Part shown: positions 54,330-64,000 of the stretch, one piece after another
How the letters are laid out: each line of letters begins with the position of its first letter
Numbering within the stretch: the stretch's first letter is position 1
Source of the DNA: Streptomyces hygroscopicus
GTDB taxonomy: Bacteria; Actinomycetota; Actinomycetes; Streptomycetales; Streptomycetaceae
Reading direction: 5' to 3'
Assembly: GCA_002021875.1 (NCBI GenBank)
Contig: CP018627.1
Span: forward strand, 4,960,001-5,024,000
Length of the DNA: 64,000 nucleotides
Notes under the pieces: model-generated
What the model was told of the DNA's origin: nothing
What the model saw: only the letters and a program-made list of their open reading frames with translations
Database searches by the model: none
Translations under genes and position numbers: made by a program

Positions 54330-54419
54330 GCGGATGAGCATATGCGGGGCGTTGACCGGCGGTGACGCCGGTGGGGTGGACGGGGAGCCGGTCCCGAGCC
54401 CGCCCCCGGGCACACCGCG

Positions 54420-54457
54420 GCCCGCGCCGGGCCGCTGTGCGGCGGCCCGGCGCGGGC
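54420..54457 (-). terminator. 16-bp perfect hairpin downstream of the Ig-repeat gene
   Basis: GCCCGCGCCGGGCCGC (54420-54435) and GCGGCCCGGCGCGGGC (54442-54457) pair perfectly around a 6-base loop, 96 bp past the stop codon. Strong intrinsic-type stem. Confidence 0.85.
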
Positions 54458-54491
54458 GACTTGCGCGGTGCGGGTGTGCTCAGGCCCTTAC

Positions 54492-54556
54492 GTCAGGGCC
54501 TTACGTCAGGGCCTTACGTCAGGGCCTTACGTCAGGGCCTTACGTCAGGGCCTTAC
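54492..54556. repeat. Five perfect 13-bp tandem repeats overlapping a stop codon
   Basis: The unit GTCAGGGCCTTAC is repeated exactly five times, with a degenerate copy before it. The last unit contains the TAA of the Ig-repeat gene (54553-54555), so the array is an amplification of the gene's 3' end. Confidence 0.9.
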
Positions 54557-57534
54557 GGGAGGATCGGCGTCGGCTGGAAGGTCAGCGAGGCCGAGCCCGA
54601 CGACGGGTTCAGGCCCGGGGCGCCGGCGAAGGAGGCGGTGTACGTCGAGGCGGTGAGCACGGTCGGCGATACGGTGACGTTGCTGAGCGTCGCCGTGCCG
54701 CTGGCGTTGGTGACCGCGCTGCCCAGCGGGATCGGGCCCAGTGCGGAGTTGGCGACGAAGGTGAGGGGCTGGCCGGAGATCGGGTTGTTCGACGCGTCCC
54801 TCAGCGTCGCGCTCAGGGTCGGGATGATCAGCGTGCCGTTGAACCGCAGCCGGATGGTGGCCGGGGTGGCGGTCACGGTGGTCCCGACCGACGCCGTGAC
54901 CACGTTCTGGGTGATCGTCGGTGAGGTCGAACCGCCGAAGCAGGTGTCGCCGCCGTAGGTGGCGGTGACCGTGTGCGCTCCGGTGGTGAGGGCGTTGGTG
55001 CTGGCCGTCGCCATACCGGAGGCGTTGAGCGTGCCGGTGAGGGTGGGCCCGCCGCTGATCACGAAGGTGACGGTCCCGGTCGGCGTGCCCGTCGCCGGCG
55101 GCACCGGGGTCACGGTGGCCGTGAAGGTCACGTTCTGGCCGGGCGCGGACGGGTTCGGCGAGGAGGTGAGCGTGGTCGTGGTGGTCGCCTGGCCGACGGT
55201 GACGGAGCCGGAGGCCGACGAGCCCGCGACACCGGTGTTGCCCCCGTAGGTGGCCGTCACCGCATGCGCGCCGGTCGGGATGGCACTTGTCGTCACACAT
55301 GCCTGGCCGCTGGCGTTGAGCGTTCCGGTCAAGGTCGGACCGCCCGCGATCACGAACGTCACGGTTCCGGTCGGAACGCAGGTGCCGGGCGCATTCGTCG
55401 TCACCTGCGCGCACAGGGTCACCGCCTGACCGCACACCGGGGAGGCGGGCGTGATGGTCAGCGTGGTCGTGGACGCGGCCTGGCCGATGGTCACGGAGCC
55501 GGAGGCCGACGAGCCCGCGACACCGGTGTTGCCCCCGTAGGTGGCCGTCACCGCATGCGCGCCGGTCGGGATGGCACTTGTCGTCACACATGCCTGGCCG
55601 CTGGCGTTCAGCGTCCCGGTCAGCGTCGGACCACCCGCGATCGTGAATGTCACCGTCCCGGTCGGAACGCAGGTACTGGGCGCCACGACCGTCACCTGCG
55701 CGCAAAGGGTCACCGCCTGACCGCACACCGGAGAGGCGGGCGTGATGGTCAGCGTCGTGGTCGAGACGCCCTGGTTGACGGTGATGGACCCGGTGGCGGA
55801 CGAGCCGGCGACGCCGGTGCCACCGGAGTAGGTGGCCGTCACCGCGTGGGTGCCGGGCGGGATGGCGCTGGTGGTCACGCACGCCTGGCCGGTCGCGTCG
55901 AGCACGCCCGTCAGTGTCGGACCGCCCGCGATCGCGAAGGTGACCGTTCCGGTCGGGGTGCAGGTGCCGGGCGGCGTCGTGGTGACCTGTGCGCACAGAC
56001 TGACCGTCTCGCCGCACGACACCGTGCTGGGCGTGATGGTCAGCACGGTCGTCGAGGACGCCTGGTTCACCGTGACGGAGCCGGTCCCCGTCGAGCCCGT
56101 GACACCCCCGTCGCCCTCGTAGGTGGCGGTCACGGTGTGCGTGCCGACCGGGATGGCATTGGTGGTCACGCATGCCTGGCCGGTCGCGTCGAGCACGCCG
56201 GTCAGGGTCGGACCGCCGGTGATCACGAAGATCACGTTCCCGGTGGGGAGGCATGTGCTCGGCGGCGCGACGGTCACGTCCGCGCAGATGGTCACCGTCT
56301 CACCGCAGACGGTCGGGCTGGGCGAGACGCTCACCACGGTGCTCGACGTGCCCTGGCCCACGGTGACCGACCCCGAGCCGGTGGAGCTCGCGACGCCCGT
56401 GTCGCCTCCGTACGTGGCCGTCACGGTGTAAGACCCCGCGGTCAGCGCGTTGGTGGTCACACACGCCTGGCCGGTCCCGTCCAGCGTGCCCGTCAGGGTC
56501 GGGCCACCGGTGATCACGAAGGTCACCGTGCCCGTGGGCGTACAGGTGCTCGGCGGCGACACCGTCACCTGGGCGCAGATGGTGACCGTCTCACCGCAGA
56601 CCGGTGCGGCCGGGGACACCGTGACCGTTGTGGTCGAGGCTCCCTGGCCGACCGTGACCGTTCCCGTACCGGTCGAGCCCGCGACATCCCCGTTGCCGTT
56701 GTAGGTGGCCGTCACGGTGTGTGTCCCCACCGGGATATCGCCGGCCGTCACGCACGCCTGGCCACCCGCGTCGAGCGCGGCGACGACGAACGGGACACCG
56801 TCGACGGCGAACGTCACCGTGCCCGTCGGGGTGCAGGTGCCCGGCGCGACCACCGCCACCTGGGCGCACAGGGTCACCTCCGCACCGCAGACGGGCGCGG
56901 CGGGGGACACGGTGAGGGTCGTGGTCGAGTCCGCCGGGTTGACGGTGAGCGGCGTCAAGGCCGAGTTGGAAGCCGCGAAGTTGGTGTCGCCGTTGTAGAA
57001 CGCGGCGACCTGGTGCGTGCCCACGCTCAGGGCGGGGACGGTGACGGAGGCGTTCCCGGCCCCGTCGAGGGCCCCGGTCACCGTCGGCCCGTCCGCGCTG
57101 ATGATGAAGGTGACCGTACCGGTGGGTGTGCCGCTGCCCGGGGGCACCGCCGCCACATTGGCGGTCAGCGTCACGGTCTGCCCGCAGACGGGCGCGGGCG
57201 GGACGAAGGTGACGGTGGTGACCGTCGCCGACTGGTTGACCTGCTGGATGGTCGTGCCGGACGAATTGTCGACCGGATCGCTGGAGTTGACGAAGTTCGC
57301 CGTGACCAGATGGGAGCCGACGGCAAGGGTGGAATCGGTCACACTGGCCGTGCCGGAGTCGACCCCGGTTTGGGTGAGCGTTACGGGTCCGATGGTCGGG
57401 CCACCGGCGATGACGAAGGTCACGTCGCCCCACGGAGGGGTCCCGGTGGTGATGCCGGTGACATTGGCGGTGTAGGTGACGGATTGACCGAAGACGGAGG
57501 GATTCGGCGTGGAGGTCACCGCGGTGGTGGACAT
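54553..57534 (-). CDS. Large Ig-like repeat protein (Big_3_5 type)
   Basis: 993 residues. Nine Ig-like repeats of about 90 residues begin with TTTLT.SP..PVCG-type strands and contain PTGTVTF and HTVTATY. A tenth, different domain (about 880-993, VGTTVTATPATIRLRFNGTL) resembles an invasin-type Ig fold. Repeats 3-8 each carry four cysteines (VCG, LCAQV, TC.PTG, QACV). Repeats 7 and 8 are almost identical, including at DNA level (55182-55750). No signal peptide, membrane anchor or sorting signal is visible. The gene separates the CNNM and cytidine deaminase genes, which are normally adjacent. Confidence 0.85.
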   Translation of the reverse strand: MSTTAVTSTPNPSVFGQSVTYTANVTGITTGTPPWGDVTFVIAGGPTIGPVTLTQTGVDSGTASVTDSTLAVGSHLVTANFVNSSDPVDNSSGTTIQQVNQSATVTTVTFVPPAPVCGQTVTLTANVAAVPPGSGTPTGTVTFIISADGPTVTGALDGAGNASVTVPALSVGTHQVAAFYNGDTNFAASNSALTPLTVNPADSTTTLTVSPAAPVCGAEVTLCAQVAVVAPGTCTPTGTVTFAVDGVPFVVAALDAGGQACVTAGDIPVGTHTVTATYNGNGDVAGSTGTGTVTVGQGASTTTVTVSPAAPVCGETVTICAQVTVSPPSTCTPTGTVTFVITGGPTLTGTLDGTGQACVTTNALTAGSYTVTATYGGDTGVASSTGSGSVTVGQGTSSTVVSVSPSPTVCGETVTICADVTVAPPSTCLPTGNVIFVITGGPTLTGVLDATGQACVTTNAIPVGTHTVTATYEGDGGVTGSTGTGSVTVNQASSTTVLTITPSTVSCGETVSLCAQVTTTPPGTCTPTGTVTFAIAGGPTLTGVLDATGQACVTTSAIPPGTHAVTATYSGGTGVAGSSATGSITVNQGVSTTTLTITPASPVCGQAVTLCAQVTVVAPSTCVPTGTVTFTIAGGPTLTGTLNASGQACVTTSAIPTGAHAVTATYGGNTGVAGSSASGSVTIGQAASTTTLTITPASPVCGQAVTLCAQVTTNAPGTCVPTGTVTFVIAGGPTLTGTLNASGQACVTTSAIPTGAHAVTATYGGNTGVAGSSASGSVTVGQATTTTTLTSSPNPSAPGQNVTFTATVTPVPPATGTPTGTVTFVISGGPTLTGTLNASGMATASTNALTTGAHTVTATYGGDTCFGGSTSPTITQNVVTASVGTTVTATPATIRLRFNGTLIIPTLSATLRDASNNPISGQPLTFVANSALGPIPLGSAVTNASGTATLSNVTVSPTVLTASTYTASFAGAPGLNPSSGSASLTFQPTPILP

Positions 57535-57949
57535 GGAAGCGGCCGCCCTTTCCTGATCTCAGGGGGATGAGCCGCCCGGCTCCGCGCGGCGCATGCCGCG
57601 CGGAGCCATGGCCTCTGCACGGGGGTGCCCATACGGCCGACCTGTCTACGTCAAGCAAGACAAGTCGGCTGTCCCCCGACAGAGGTATGGGCGACCCACC
57701 AGTCGGTATCTGCAAGTAAGCGGGTGCCTACGCCAGATGGGCCAGGGAGCGGACGGCTATTCCACTCGCATGGCGCAGCGCGGGCCGCGCGTTGCCGATG
57801 CGCTGGCGCGACGGCCCGCTGTCGCGCAGGCGGGTGCCGCGCCCCGGCGCGTGCCGCGGGAGCGCGGAGGGGCGGGTCTCGCGGCATGGCAGTGCGGCCC
57901 GGTTTCTCGGCATGACGGTGCGGCCCCGGTTTCGCGGCATAACGGTGCA
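57535..57949. other. Gene-free region upstream of the Ig-repeat gene
   Basis: No convincing coding frame on either strand. It should contain the promoter of the Ig-repeat gene, probably within 57560-57740 where the base composition is less extreme (ACAAGTCGG, GTCAAGCAAGACAAG). The right third is the 27-bp repeat array. Confidence 0.5.
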
Positions 57950-57954
57950 GCCCC
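57879..57954. repeat. Three tandem copies of a 26-27 bp unit
   Basis: Each unit has the form CGGCAT-N4-GGTGCGGCCCCGG with small changes. No spacers, so not a CRISPR. It lies just downstream of the CNNM gene. Confidence 0.7.
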
Positions 57955-57976
57955 GCCCACGGGGTGTGGACGGGGC
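57950..57976 (-). terminator. CNNM-gene terminator hairpin
   Basis: GCCCCGCCCAC (57950-57960) pairs with GTGGACGGGGC (57966-57976) with one mismatch around GGGGT, 33 bp beyond the stop codon. Confidence 0.65.
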
Positions 57977-58008
57977 CGCGTCACGGGCGCGTGGGGGCTG
58001 CTACAGGG

Positions 58009-59319
58009 CTACTCCGGCTCGGCCGCGGCGGTCTCGCGGACCGGCTCGACCAGCACCGTGACAATGCGGTTGCGGCGGCCCGCCGGGGACTCGGCGGTCA
58101 GCCGCAGCGCCTTGAGCGCGGGGTCGATGCCGCCCTCGGGGACGTCGACCTCGGCCGTGGCGCCCGCGATCGGCACCCGGCCCAGCGCCTTGGCGAGCAG
58201 CCCGCCCACCGTCTCGACGTCCTCGTCCTCCAGGTCGGTGCCGTACAGCTCGCCCAGGTCGCCGAGGGCGAGCCGGGCGGTCACCCGGTGGGCGCCGTCG
58301 CCGAGGTCCTCGATGGGCGGCAGCTCGCGGTCGTACTCATCGGTGATCTCGCCGACGATCTCCTCGAGGATGTCCTCGATGGTGACGATGCCGGCCGTGC
58401 CGCCGTACTCGTCGATCACGACGGCGACATGGTTGCGCTCCTGCTGCATCTCGCGCAGCAGATCGCCCGCGTTCTTGGTGTCCGGGACGAAGGTGGCGGG
58501 CCGCATCGCGGTGGAGACCAGCTCGGCCTCGGCCTCGCGGTTGATATGCGTCTTACGGACAAGATCCTTGAGGTAGACGACCCCGACGATGTCGTCCTCG
58601 TTCTCCCCGGTGACCGGGATCCGGGAGAAGCCGGAGCGCAGCGCCAGGGTGAGGGCCTGCCGGATGGTCTTGAAGCGCTCGATGACCACGAGGTCGGTGC
58701 GCGGCACCATCACCTCGCGCACCAGGGTGTCGCCGAGCTCGAAGACGGAGTGGACCATGCGCCGCTCCTCGTCCTCGATCAGCGACTCCTGCTCGGCGAG
58801 GTCCACCAGGGCGCGCAGCTCGGCCTCGGAGGCGAACGGGCCCTTACGGAAGCCCTTGCCGGGCGTGAGCGCGTTACCGAGGAGGATCAGCAGCGGCGGG
58901 ATGGGGCCCATGACCCGGGCCAGCGGGATCAGCACATAGGCGGCGACGGTCGCGGTGTTGAGCGGATGCTGGGCGCCGATGGTGCGCGGGGAGACGCCGA
59001 CGGCCACATACGACACCAGGACCATCACGCCGATCGCGACGGTCAGGGCCTTCCAGGTCTCGTCGAACTCGCGCAGACTCGCGAACGTGACGACCGCGCC
59101 CGCCGCGACCTCGCAGGCGACCCTGACCAGCAGCGCCACATTGAGATAGCGGGTGGGGTCCTCGGCGACGAGCATCAGCTTGGCGCTGCCGCGCCGCCCG
59201 GAGCGCACGGCCTCCTCGGCCCGGAACCGGGTGGTGCGGGCGAGACCGGCCTCCGCGCAGGCCGCCAGCCAGGCCACCACGACCAGCAGGACGGTCGCGG
59301 TGACGAGTTGGGCGCTCAT
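58009..59319 (-). CDS. CNNM/CorC-family membrane protein (hemolysin C-like)
   Basis: 436 residues. The N-terminal CNNM domain has four hydrophobic segments (about 5-25, 60-82, 92-112 and 125-150). Two CBS domains follow ([40 protein letters not shown]) and then a CorC_HlyC domain ending in [12 protein letters not shown]. It probably takes part in Mg2+ or other cation homeostasis. Its first bases overlap the ybeY stop by four. Confidence 0.93.
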   Translation of the reverse strand: MSAQLVTATVLLVVVAWLAACAEAGLARTTRFRAEEAVRSGRRGSAKLMLVAEDPTRYLNVALLVRVACEVAAGAVVTFASLREFDETWKALTVAIGVMVLVSYVAVGVSPRTIGAQHPLNTATVAAYVLIPLARVMGPIPPLLILLGNALTPGKGFRKGPFASEAELRALVDLAEQESLIEDEERRMVHSVFELGDTLVREVMVPRTDLVVIERFKTIRQALTLALRSGFSRIPVTGENEDDIVGVVYLKDLVRKTHINREAEAELVSTAMRPATFVPDTKNAGDLLREMQQERNHVAVVIDEYGGTAGIVTIEDILEEIVGEITDEYDRELPPIEDLGDGAHRVTARLALGDLGELYGTDLEDEDVETVGGLLAKALGRVPIAGATAEVDVPEGGIDPALKALRLTAESPAGRRNRIVTVLVEPVRETAAAEPE

Positions 59320-59813
59320 CGGACGGTGGGGGCCGGCGAGGGGCCGGTCAGGCCCTGCTCCGCGCGCCAGCCGTCGACGATGGCGGCCTGCAGGCCGAAC
59401 ATCTCGGCGCGCTCGTCCGCCTCCTCGTGGTCATAGCCGAGGAGGTGGAGGACGCCGTGGACGGTGAGCAGGTGCAGCTCCTCGTCCATGGAGTGCCCGG
59501 TCGGCGCCTCCTCCCCCTGCTTCTTGGCCACTTCGGGGCAGAGCACGATGTCCCCGAGGAGGCCCTGCGGGGGCTCCTCGTCGTCCTTGGCCGGCGGGCG
59601 CAGCTCGTCCATCGGGAAGGACATGACATCTGTCGGCCCCGGCAGGTCCATCCACTGGATGTGCAGCTGCTCCATGGCGTCGGCGTCGACGACGATCACC
59701 GAGAGCTCGGAGAGCGGGTGGATACGCATCCGGGCCAGCGCGTAGCGGGCGACGTCGAGCACAGCCCGCTCGTCGATATCGATACCGGACTCGTTGTTGA
59801 CGTCGATCGCCAT
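59316..59813 (-). CDS. ybeY: Endoribonuclease YbeY
   Basis: 165 residues. The zinc motif H-x3-H-x5-H appears as [28 protein letters not shown] and [14 protein letters not shown] are family blocks. It functions in 16S rRNA 3'-end maturation and quality control, in line with its place between phoH and, further on, era. 12 bp after phoH. Confidence 0.96.
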   Translation of the reverse strand: MAIDVNNESGIDIDERAVLDVARYALARMRIHPLSELSVIVVDADAMEQLHIQWMDLPGPTDVMSFPMDELRPPAKDDEEPPQGLLGDIVLCPEVAKKQGEEAPTGHSMDEELHLLTVHGVLHLLGYDHEEADERAEMFGLQAAIVDGWRAEQGLTGPSPAPTVR

Positions 59814-59825
59814 GGGGGTTCGTGG

Positions 59826-60830
<1,005 letters not shown>

Positions 60831-61024
60831 GGGCCGGCTCTCTGGCCTGCTTCTACCTCCTGGCACAAGGGTTCTCGCCGCTCGACAACCTTGGCTACAA
60901 GGGTACGACGGAGCACCGACAAGACCCGAGCGCTTTTACTCCTCATCCACTCATCACCTCACTCACCTGGGGCTCCCGCGCCCCGGCCGTCCCAGGGTCC
61001 GGGGCGTCGGCCGGGGCCTCGGCG

Positions 61025-62137
61025 CTACGCCTGGCGGAAACCGATCGTCGGAACGGCCCGGCGCAGCGGCCAGGGGCGGGCGGCGGCCGGGAGCAGCCGG
61101 TCGAGGAAGGCATAGCGGCGCAGCGCGCGGCCGGGCTGGTCGTCGTAGGAGCGGGCGTGCTGCCACCAGGCGGCGATCTCGACCCAGCCGGGCGCGGACA
61201 GCGAGCCGCCGAACTCCTGCACCGACAGCGCGGCGGTCAGCCCGGCGAAGGCCAGCCGGTCGCCGAGCGGCCAGTCGGCGAGCGTGCCGGTGACGAAACC
61301 GGCGACGAACACGTCCCCGGCGCCGGTCGGGTCCAGGGCCTCCACGGAGATCGCGGGCACCTCCGCGGTCTCGCCGGTGCGGCCGTCGACCGCGTACGCC
61401 CCCTCGGAGCCGAGCGTGACGACGGCGAGCGGGACCAGGTCGGCGAGGGCCCGGGCGGCGGCGCGCGGGCAATCGGTGCGGGTGTAGCGCATCGCCTCCT
61501 CGGCATTGGGCAGGAACGCCTCGCAGTGCTCCAGCTCGGCGAGGTCGGCCGGATCCCAGCGGCCGGTGTCGTCCCAGCCGACGTCCGCGAAGACCCTGCT
61601 GCCGCGGCGGGCGGCCTCGGCGACCCACTCCTGGCCGTGGCCGGGCACCAGGGAGGCCACGGCGGCGCGGGCCGGGGGCGGGGAGCTGGGGGCGGGCTCC
61701 TCGGGCGGCGGGGCCTCATGGCCGTGGGAGACCATGGTCCGCTCGCCCTCGTAGGCCATCGAGACGGTCACCGGGGAGTGCCAGCCGGGGATCGTGCGGG
61801 AGAGCGAGAGATCGATGCCCTCGCCGCGGTCCAGGGCGTCCTGGCAGTAGTCCCCGTAGTGGTCGTCGCCGAAGGCGGCGGCGAGCGAGGTGCGCAGGCC
61901 GAGCCGGGCCAGGGCGGTGGCCATATTGGCGACGCCGCCGGGGCTCGAGCCCATGCCGCGGGCCCAGGATTCGGTGCCGCGGACGGGGGCGGTGTCCAGA
62001 CCGGTGAAGATGATGTCGAGGAAGACGGTGCCGGTGAGATAGACGTCGCACGCCGGGTCACCGGGCCGGCGAACGGCCTCGAGCGGGTCGAGCAGGGGGT
62101 AACCCGCTGTGAGCTTGTCGCCGTTGTGTGTCGTCAC
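61025..62137 (-). CDS. PfkB-family carbohydrate kinase
   Basis: 370 residues from the GTG at 62137 (GGGAGAG upstream). The domain has SSPGGVANMATALARLGLRT, FGDDHYGDYC and the PfkB signature DPTGAGDVFVAGFVTGTLAD with the catalytic Asp. It phosphorylates a sugar or nucleoside; the substrate is not evident. The C-terminal 80 residues (SVQEFGGSLSAPGWVEIAAW) are longer than in ribokinases. The 242-bp region 62138-62379 in front holds its promoter and no gene. Confidence 0.92.
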   Translation of the reverse strand: MTTHNGDKLTAGYPLLDPLEAVRRPGDPACDVYLTGTVFLDIIFTGLDTAPVRGTESWARGMGSSPGGVANMATALARLGLRTSLAAAFGDDHYGDYCQDALDRGEGIDLSLSRTIPGWHSPVTVSMAYEGERTMVSHGHEAPPPEEPAPSSPPPARAAVASLVPGHGQEWVAEAARRGSRVFADVGWDDTGRWDPADLAELEHCEAFLPNAEEAMRYTRTDCPRAAARALADLVPLAVVTLGSEGAYAVDGRTGETAEVPAISVEALDPTGAGDVFVAGFVTGTLADWPLGDRLAFAGLTAALSVQEFGGSLSAPGWVEIAAWWQHARSYDDQPGRALRRYAFLDRLLPAAARPWPLRRAVPTIGFRQA

Positions 62138-62379
62138 CGCGCTCTCCCAGGTCTGACCGGTCCGCCTCCATCGTCGGATGCGGGTGCGGACAGTGTGCAC
62201 GATGGCACGGACATCGGGCCGGGGACCGGCAAGCGTCACCCCCTCGGGGCGTCCGCCATCCCCACCGGTCCGCAGGACCCCGTCGCGGCGCGGGCCTGTA
62301 TCGTCCCCGCGGCCCGGGCGGCCCCGTCCCGGCGCGGCATGCGCCGTCCCCGGGGCCCTACGCCCTCGCCCTGGCGCCC

Positions 62380-63300
62380 TCAGCGCCGTTTGGGCAGCGC
62401 CACCGTCATCAGGTCCTCGGCGACCGTGAGCTCCCCCTCGAACCCGGCGGCCCGCGCCTGACGCTCGAAGTCGGACGGATCGCCGTAGCGCTGCGAGAAG
62501 TGCGTCAGCACCAGATGCCGCGCCCCCGCCCCGGCCGCGACCCGGGCCGCCTGCCCGGCGGTCAGATGCCCGTACTCGACGGCCAGCGCCTCCTCCTCGT
62601 CCAGGAAGGTCGACTCGATGACCAGCAGATCGCACCCCTGCGCCAGCGCGGAGACGCCGTCGCACAGCCGGGTGTCCATGATGAACGCGAAGCGCTGCCC
62701 CCGGCGCACCTCGCTGACCTCTTCGAGCGTGACCGTACGCCCCTCGATCTCCAGCGCCCGATCCCGCTGCAGTCGGCCGATGTCCGGGCCGCGGACGCCG
62801 AACGCGGCGAGCCGCTCGGGCAGCATCCTGCGGCCGTCCGGTTCGATCAGGCGATAGCCGTACGACTCGACGGGGTGCGAGAGCCGGGCCGCCTCCAGTG
62901 TGTACGCGGGGGTGCGGGCCAGCACCGCGCCGTCACCGTCGACCGGCTCCTCGGTCAGCGCCACCGTCTCGCGGTAGGCGGTCGCGTACCGCAGCCGCTC
63001 GAAGAACCGCTGTCCGCTCGCCGGGTAGTGGGCGGTCACCCGGTGCGGCACCCGGTCGAGGTTGATCCGCTGGATCACCCCGGCCAGGCCCAGGGAGTGA
63101 TCCCCGTGGAAATGCGTGACGCAGATCCGGTCGATGTCATGGGCGGCGACCCCGGCCCGCAGCATCTGGCGCTGGGTGCCCTCACCGGGGTCGAACAGCA
63201 GGCCCTCGCCGTCCCAGCGCAGCAGATAGCCATTGTGGTTGCGGTGCCGGGTCGGCACCTGGCTGGCGGTGCCGAGGACGATCAGTTCCCGTGCGGACAA
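62380..63300 (-). CDS. rnz: Ribonuclease Z
   Basis: 306 residues of the metallo-beta-lactamase fold: [20 protein letters not shown] at the start, [12 protein letters not shown] zinc site, [32 protein letters not shown] and [10 protein letters not shown]. It cuts tRNA 3' trailers. The Asp in RLCD and the HFSQRY end match RNase Z. It begins 3 bp after the HIT gene stop on the same strand. Confidence 0.94.
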   Translation of the reverse strand: MSARELIVLGTASQVPTRHRNHNGYLLRWDGEGLLFDPGEGTQRQMLRAGVAAHDIDRICVTHFHGDHSLGLAGVIQRINLDRVPHRVTAHYPASGQRFFERLRYATAYRETVALTEEPVDGDGAVLARTPAYTLEAARLSHPVESYGYRLIEPDGRRMLPERLAAFGVRGPDIGRLQRDRALEIEGRTVTLEEVSEVRRGQRFAFIMDTRLCDGVSALAQGCDLLVIESTFLDEEEALAVEYGHLTAGQAARVAAGAGARHLVLTHFSQRYGDPSDFERQARAAGFEGELTVAEDLMTVALPKRR

Positions 63301-63303
63301 GGG

Positions 63304-63663
63304 TTATCCGGGGGGCCAGTTGAGCCCGCGGCCGCCCAGGACGTGGGCGTGGGCGTGGAAGACGGTCTGACCGGCGCCGGAACCGGTGTTGAACACCACG
63401 CGGTAGCCCGTCTCGACGAGCTTCTCATCGGCGGCGACCGTGCCCGCCTCGCGCAGCACATCCGCGGCGGCCTGCGGTTCGGCCGCGGCGAGGGAGGCCG
63501 CGTCCGGGTAGTGCACCTTGGGGATCACCAGGATGTGCGTGGGTGCCTGGGGGTTTATGTCGCGGAAGGCGACGGTGGTGTCCGTCTCGCGCACGACGGT
63601 GGCCGGCACCTCCCCCGAGACAATCTTGCAGAACAGGCAGTCGGCCTGCGGTTCTCCCGCCAC
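63304..63663 (-). CDS. HIT-family nucleotide-binding protein
   Basis: 119 residues from the GTG at 63663 (AAGGAG six bases upstream); an ATG at 63690 is in frame. CLFCKIVSGEVPATVVRETD and the HIT motif VFHAHAHVLGG are present. Probably hydrolyses a nucleoside phosphoramidate or dinucleoside polyphosphate. Coupled to rnz by a 3-bp gap. Confidence 0.94.
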   Translation of the reverse strand: MAGEPQADCLFCKIVSGEVPATVVRETDTTVAFRDINPQAPTHILVIPKVHYPDAASLAAAEPQAAADVLREAGTVAADEKLVETGYRVVFNTGSGAGQTVFHAHAHVLGGRGLNWPPG

Positions 63664-63740
63664 CGGTGGCTCCTTACGGATCGTCGGCACATACGGTCCG
63701 GATGGTACCGGGAGCCCCTGCCGACGGGAGAGATCGCGGC

Positions 63741-64000
63741 CTATTCGCCCTGACTACCGCCCTCGGTACCACCCTTACCGGCGCTGTCCCCGGTACCGGA
63801 CTGACCGGCGCCGCCTGCGGTCGTCGGGTGGTCCCAGGGGTGGCTGCGGGCCGGCTGGGGGCGGTCCGTGGTCGGGCGGTCCCACGGGTGGCTGCGGGTC
63901 GGCCGGGGGGCCTCGGTGGTCCGGTGGTCCCAGGGGTGGCTGCGGGTCGGCTGGGGGCTCTTCGTGCTCGGGCGGTCCCACGAGTGACTGAAGGTCGGCC
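63741..64000 (-). CDS. C-terminal part of an unidentified gene with 16-residue repeats (5' end off the window)
   Basis: The frame chosen shows the strongest third-position G/C bias and reads FSHSWDRPSTKSPQPT, RSHPWDHRTTEAPRPT, RSHPWDRPTTDRPQPA and RSHPWDHPTT, then a Gly/Ser/Asp tail ending GSQGE with TAG at 63741. The four 48-bp DNA units are near-identical. A different frame of the same strand is also open here but has poor codon bias. The product is a hydrophilic, Trp-containing repeat tail; no function can be given. Confidence 0.6.
   Translation of the reverse strand, partial: PTFSHSWDRPSTKSPQPTRSHPWDHRTTEAPRPTRSHPWDRPTTDRPQPARSHPWDHPTTAGGAGQSGTGDSAGKGGTEGGSQGE

Noticed and set aside
54973..57570. 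Very long open frame (865 codons) opposite the Ig-repeat gene
   Set aside because: It is a mirror of the repeated, GC3-biased Ig gene; its codon bias and Arg/Gly/His-rich composition are those of an antisense shadow.
57879..57954. CRISPR-like or phage attachment repeats
   Set aside because: Contiguous 26-27 bp units without spacers, integrase or tRNA nearby.
63775..63981. Pro/Asp-rich small gene (MGPPEHEEPPADPQ...) on the minus strand
   Set aside because: Same strand but a frame with poorer third-position bias than the SHPWD-repeat frame; best seen as a shadow of the edge gene.

Overview
The window is high-GC DNA with very strong third-position G/C bias and frequent GTG/TTG starts. It carries Streptomyces-type gene sets: an XRE/DUF397/ATPase triad, a zinc-uptake operon with Zur boxes, a leucine-attenuated leuA, and the rnz-phoH-ybeY-CNNM-era neighbourhood. 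It is almost certainly a Streptomyces chromosome or a very close relative. Core housekeeping blocks alternate with short accessory blocks. No rRNA, tRNA, CRISPR array or intact transposon was recognised.

Layout. 1-4942: a tightly coupled minus-strand operon (alpha/beta hydrolase, caspase-VMAP, MoxR AAA+ ATPase, SAV_2336/vWA-like protein cut by the window edge). It reads as a vWA-MoxR-VMAP biological-conflict system and is the best candidate for the unusual system in the window. 5.0-13.8 kb: dusB, two drug-type MFS exporters (one divergent from an XRE regulator), a transposase scar, a two-component system and two small proteins. 13.9-18.9 kb: glyS, then znuA-znuC-znuB-zur preceded by two Zur boxes. 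19.0-22.8 kb: an EspC/WXG-like small protein, a secretion-type helical protein carrying a transglycosylase-like domain, a lipoprotein and a membrane-anchored GH18-like protein; this looks like a type VII-linked cell-wall cluster. 23.1-25.2 kb: a Cmx-type exporter facing a decaying minus-strand mini-operon with two single-base frameshifts.

25.3-30.9 kb: a TetR/reductase pair, recO-uppS, the XRE/DUF397/ATPase triad and a secreted SGNH esterase. 31.0-42.1 kb: a six-domain secreted sugar dehydrogenase-like protein, a SUKH-like gene fused in position to a beheaded CGNR gene, a MarR/amidohydrolase pair, AhpD-like, MmcQ-like and DJ-1 proteins, two GNAT acetyltransferases and a Clp-N/HTH pair. 42.2-48.1 kb: a close paralogue of the GH18-like gene, then an MmpL exporter followed by its likely sensor kinase and response regulator. 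48.3-52.8 kb: a TerB-like protein, leuA with a leader peptide, and a protealysin-type metallopeptidase with its emfourin-type inhibitor. 52.8-64 kb: era, cytidine deaminase, a large cysteine-rich Ig-repeat protein inserted in otherwise conserved order, CNNM, ybeY, phoH, a PfkB kinase, rnz, a HIT protein and the tail of one more gene.

A second theme is short tandem repeats. At least eight arrays (8 to 48 bp units) sit at gene ends, in intergenic gaps or inside coding tails. Several regulator/target pairs also show clear inverted-repeat operators in their divergent promoters.
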